This document shows positions 63,419-64,000 of a DNA stretch of 64,000 nucleotides, piece after piece. Position 1 is the first letter of the stretch. Every line of letters starts with the position of its first letter. A program made the position numbers and the translations under genes. Where the stretch lies: NCBI GenBank assembly GCA_029433265.1, contig JAQTHT010000003.1, forward strand, positions 1 through 64,000, given 5' to 3'. The notes beneath the pieces were generated by a model. The model had not been told where the DNA came from and did no database searches. It was given only the letters and a program-made list of their open reading frames with translations. This DNA comes from Leuconostocaceae bacterium ESL0958. Lineage in GTDB: Bacteria; Bacillota; Bacilli; Lactobacillales; Lactobacillaceae.

Positions 63419-64000
63419 TCATGACAAAAATTGAACAAGTTTTTTATTAAAGAAGGCTGGCTGTTCTAGCTGGGGCAAATGCCCACTAGCCGCCACCCGC
63501 ACAACCTGTGCGTCTTGGTTGAAGAAATCGGCAAATTCCGTCTCATAGCCCGGTCGCCAAAGTGGTGATTCGGCCCCGACAAAGAACAAAGTGGGGACAG
63601 TTGTTTCCTTGATATTTTCCCGCCAGTCAGCCAGTAGGTGGTTTTTCAAGAGCGGGTACAGGAGTTCAAAGGAAGTCGGATACCGCGTTTTTTCTTCCTG
63701 TAACTGCTGCCGTAAGCGATCATCAATGGGACTCACCGTCATTTTCTGCTTCAGGAAAACAGGGGCTAATTGATGAAAATTGTCCCAGGTTAAGTCACGA
63801 ATACCGGCCGTCCATGCACCCTCGTTGAGCAACTTGGGCGATTCATCCACCAACACTACTTTCGCGAGACCCTGCTCACCAAACAAGGAGAGATAAGCCC
63901 AGATAATGGACGCGCCCATGGAATGACCCAGGAGCACAAATTGGTCCAAGGCCAAGGTCGCAATCAGTTCCCGCAAGTCAGCGGCAAAACGGCTAATCCG
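63419..64000 (-). CDS. Alpha/beta hydrolase, 5' end cut off by the window edge
   Basis: At least 193 residues of an alpha/beta-hydrolase; the frame is open up to the right edge and continues beyond it. The nucleophile elbow is GHSMGAS, preceded by the family-typical AADLRELI segment. The acid residue lies in the FVGAESPLWRPGYE area and the catalytic His in ASGHLPQLEQPAFF. Relatives are esterases, lipases and haloperoxidase-like hydrolases; the substrate is unknown. Confidence 0.88.
   Translation of the reverse strand, partial: RISRFAADLRELIATLALDQFVLLGHSMGASIIWAYLSLFGEQGLAKVVLVDESPKLLNEGAWTAGIRDLTWDNFHQLAPVFLKQKMTVSPIDDRLRQQLQEEKTRYPTSFELLYPLLKNHLLADWRENIKETTVPTLFFVGAESPLWRPGYETEFADFFNQDAQVVRVAASGHLPQLEQPAFFNKKLVQFLS

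Overview
The window is a chromosomal segment of a Gram-positive lactic acid bacterium (order Lactobacillales). It looks most like the Leuconostoc/Weissella side of Lactobacillaceae, but the exact genus cannot be fixed from sequence alone. Reasons: CIRCE-controlled hrcA-grpE-dnaK-dnaJ, rimP-nusA-ylxR-ylxQ-infB-rbfA, the dinG-ypmB-aspB-asnS-dnaD order known from Firmicutes, a complete lower mevalonate pathway (mvk-mvaD-pmk-fni), parE/parC divergent from plsY, EbsA, CitP/MleP-type transporters, and a sortase-type surface protein. Coding density is high, base composition looks close to balanced, and most genes lie on the minus strand.

Layout. 1-1700: AT-rich accessory DNA with IS3-type debris and a HigB/HigA-like toxin-antitoxin pair. 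1711-6072: tRNA-Ser(CGA), typA, suhB, a UPF0223 gene, def and a PEBP-family gene. 6187-13992: chaperone operon with two CIRCE boxes, ribF, truB and an aminotransferase. 14117-19237: rbfA-infB-ylxQ-ylxR-nusA-rimP behind a leader terminator. 19399-19817: zinc-free S14 and L33. 19944-28541: ppaC, parC, parE, plsY and rel. 28731-36233: an MFS exporter, then the minus-strand cluster ebsA-rluD-pyrR-carA-carB-orf95, then an RNase H gene. 36266-42344: GNAT gene and a 1775-residue wall-anchored protein. 42598-50405: rRNA methyltransferase, small orphan ORF, dnaD, asnS, aspB, ypmB-like and dinG-like genes. 50537-54650: mevalonate operon. 54753-60383: aldo/keto reductase, SDR, queT, rpoD, dnaG. 60550-64000: two 2-hydroxycarboxylate transporters and a cut-off alpha/beta hydrolase.

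The most unusual content is a set of intact reading frames whose family catalytic residues are gone. CarA has lost its glutaminase Cys and His. The 839-residue CarB has lost metal/ATP ligands in its first ATP-grasp domain, has a shrunken second one and lacks the allosteric domain. Both sit in the pyrR cluster, followed by an unknown 95-residue protein. The DinG-like protein keeps its exonuclease site but has lost the Walker A lysine and the DEAH box. The operon DnaJ has no zinc-finger domain, and S14 and L33 are also the zinc-free forms. Regulatory highlights are a tandem CIRCE arrangement around the hrcA promoter, an intrinsic terminator in the rimP-nusA leader, and a promoter so close to the toxin ATG that its mRNA is probably leaderless.
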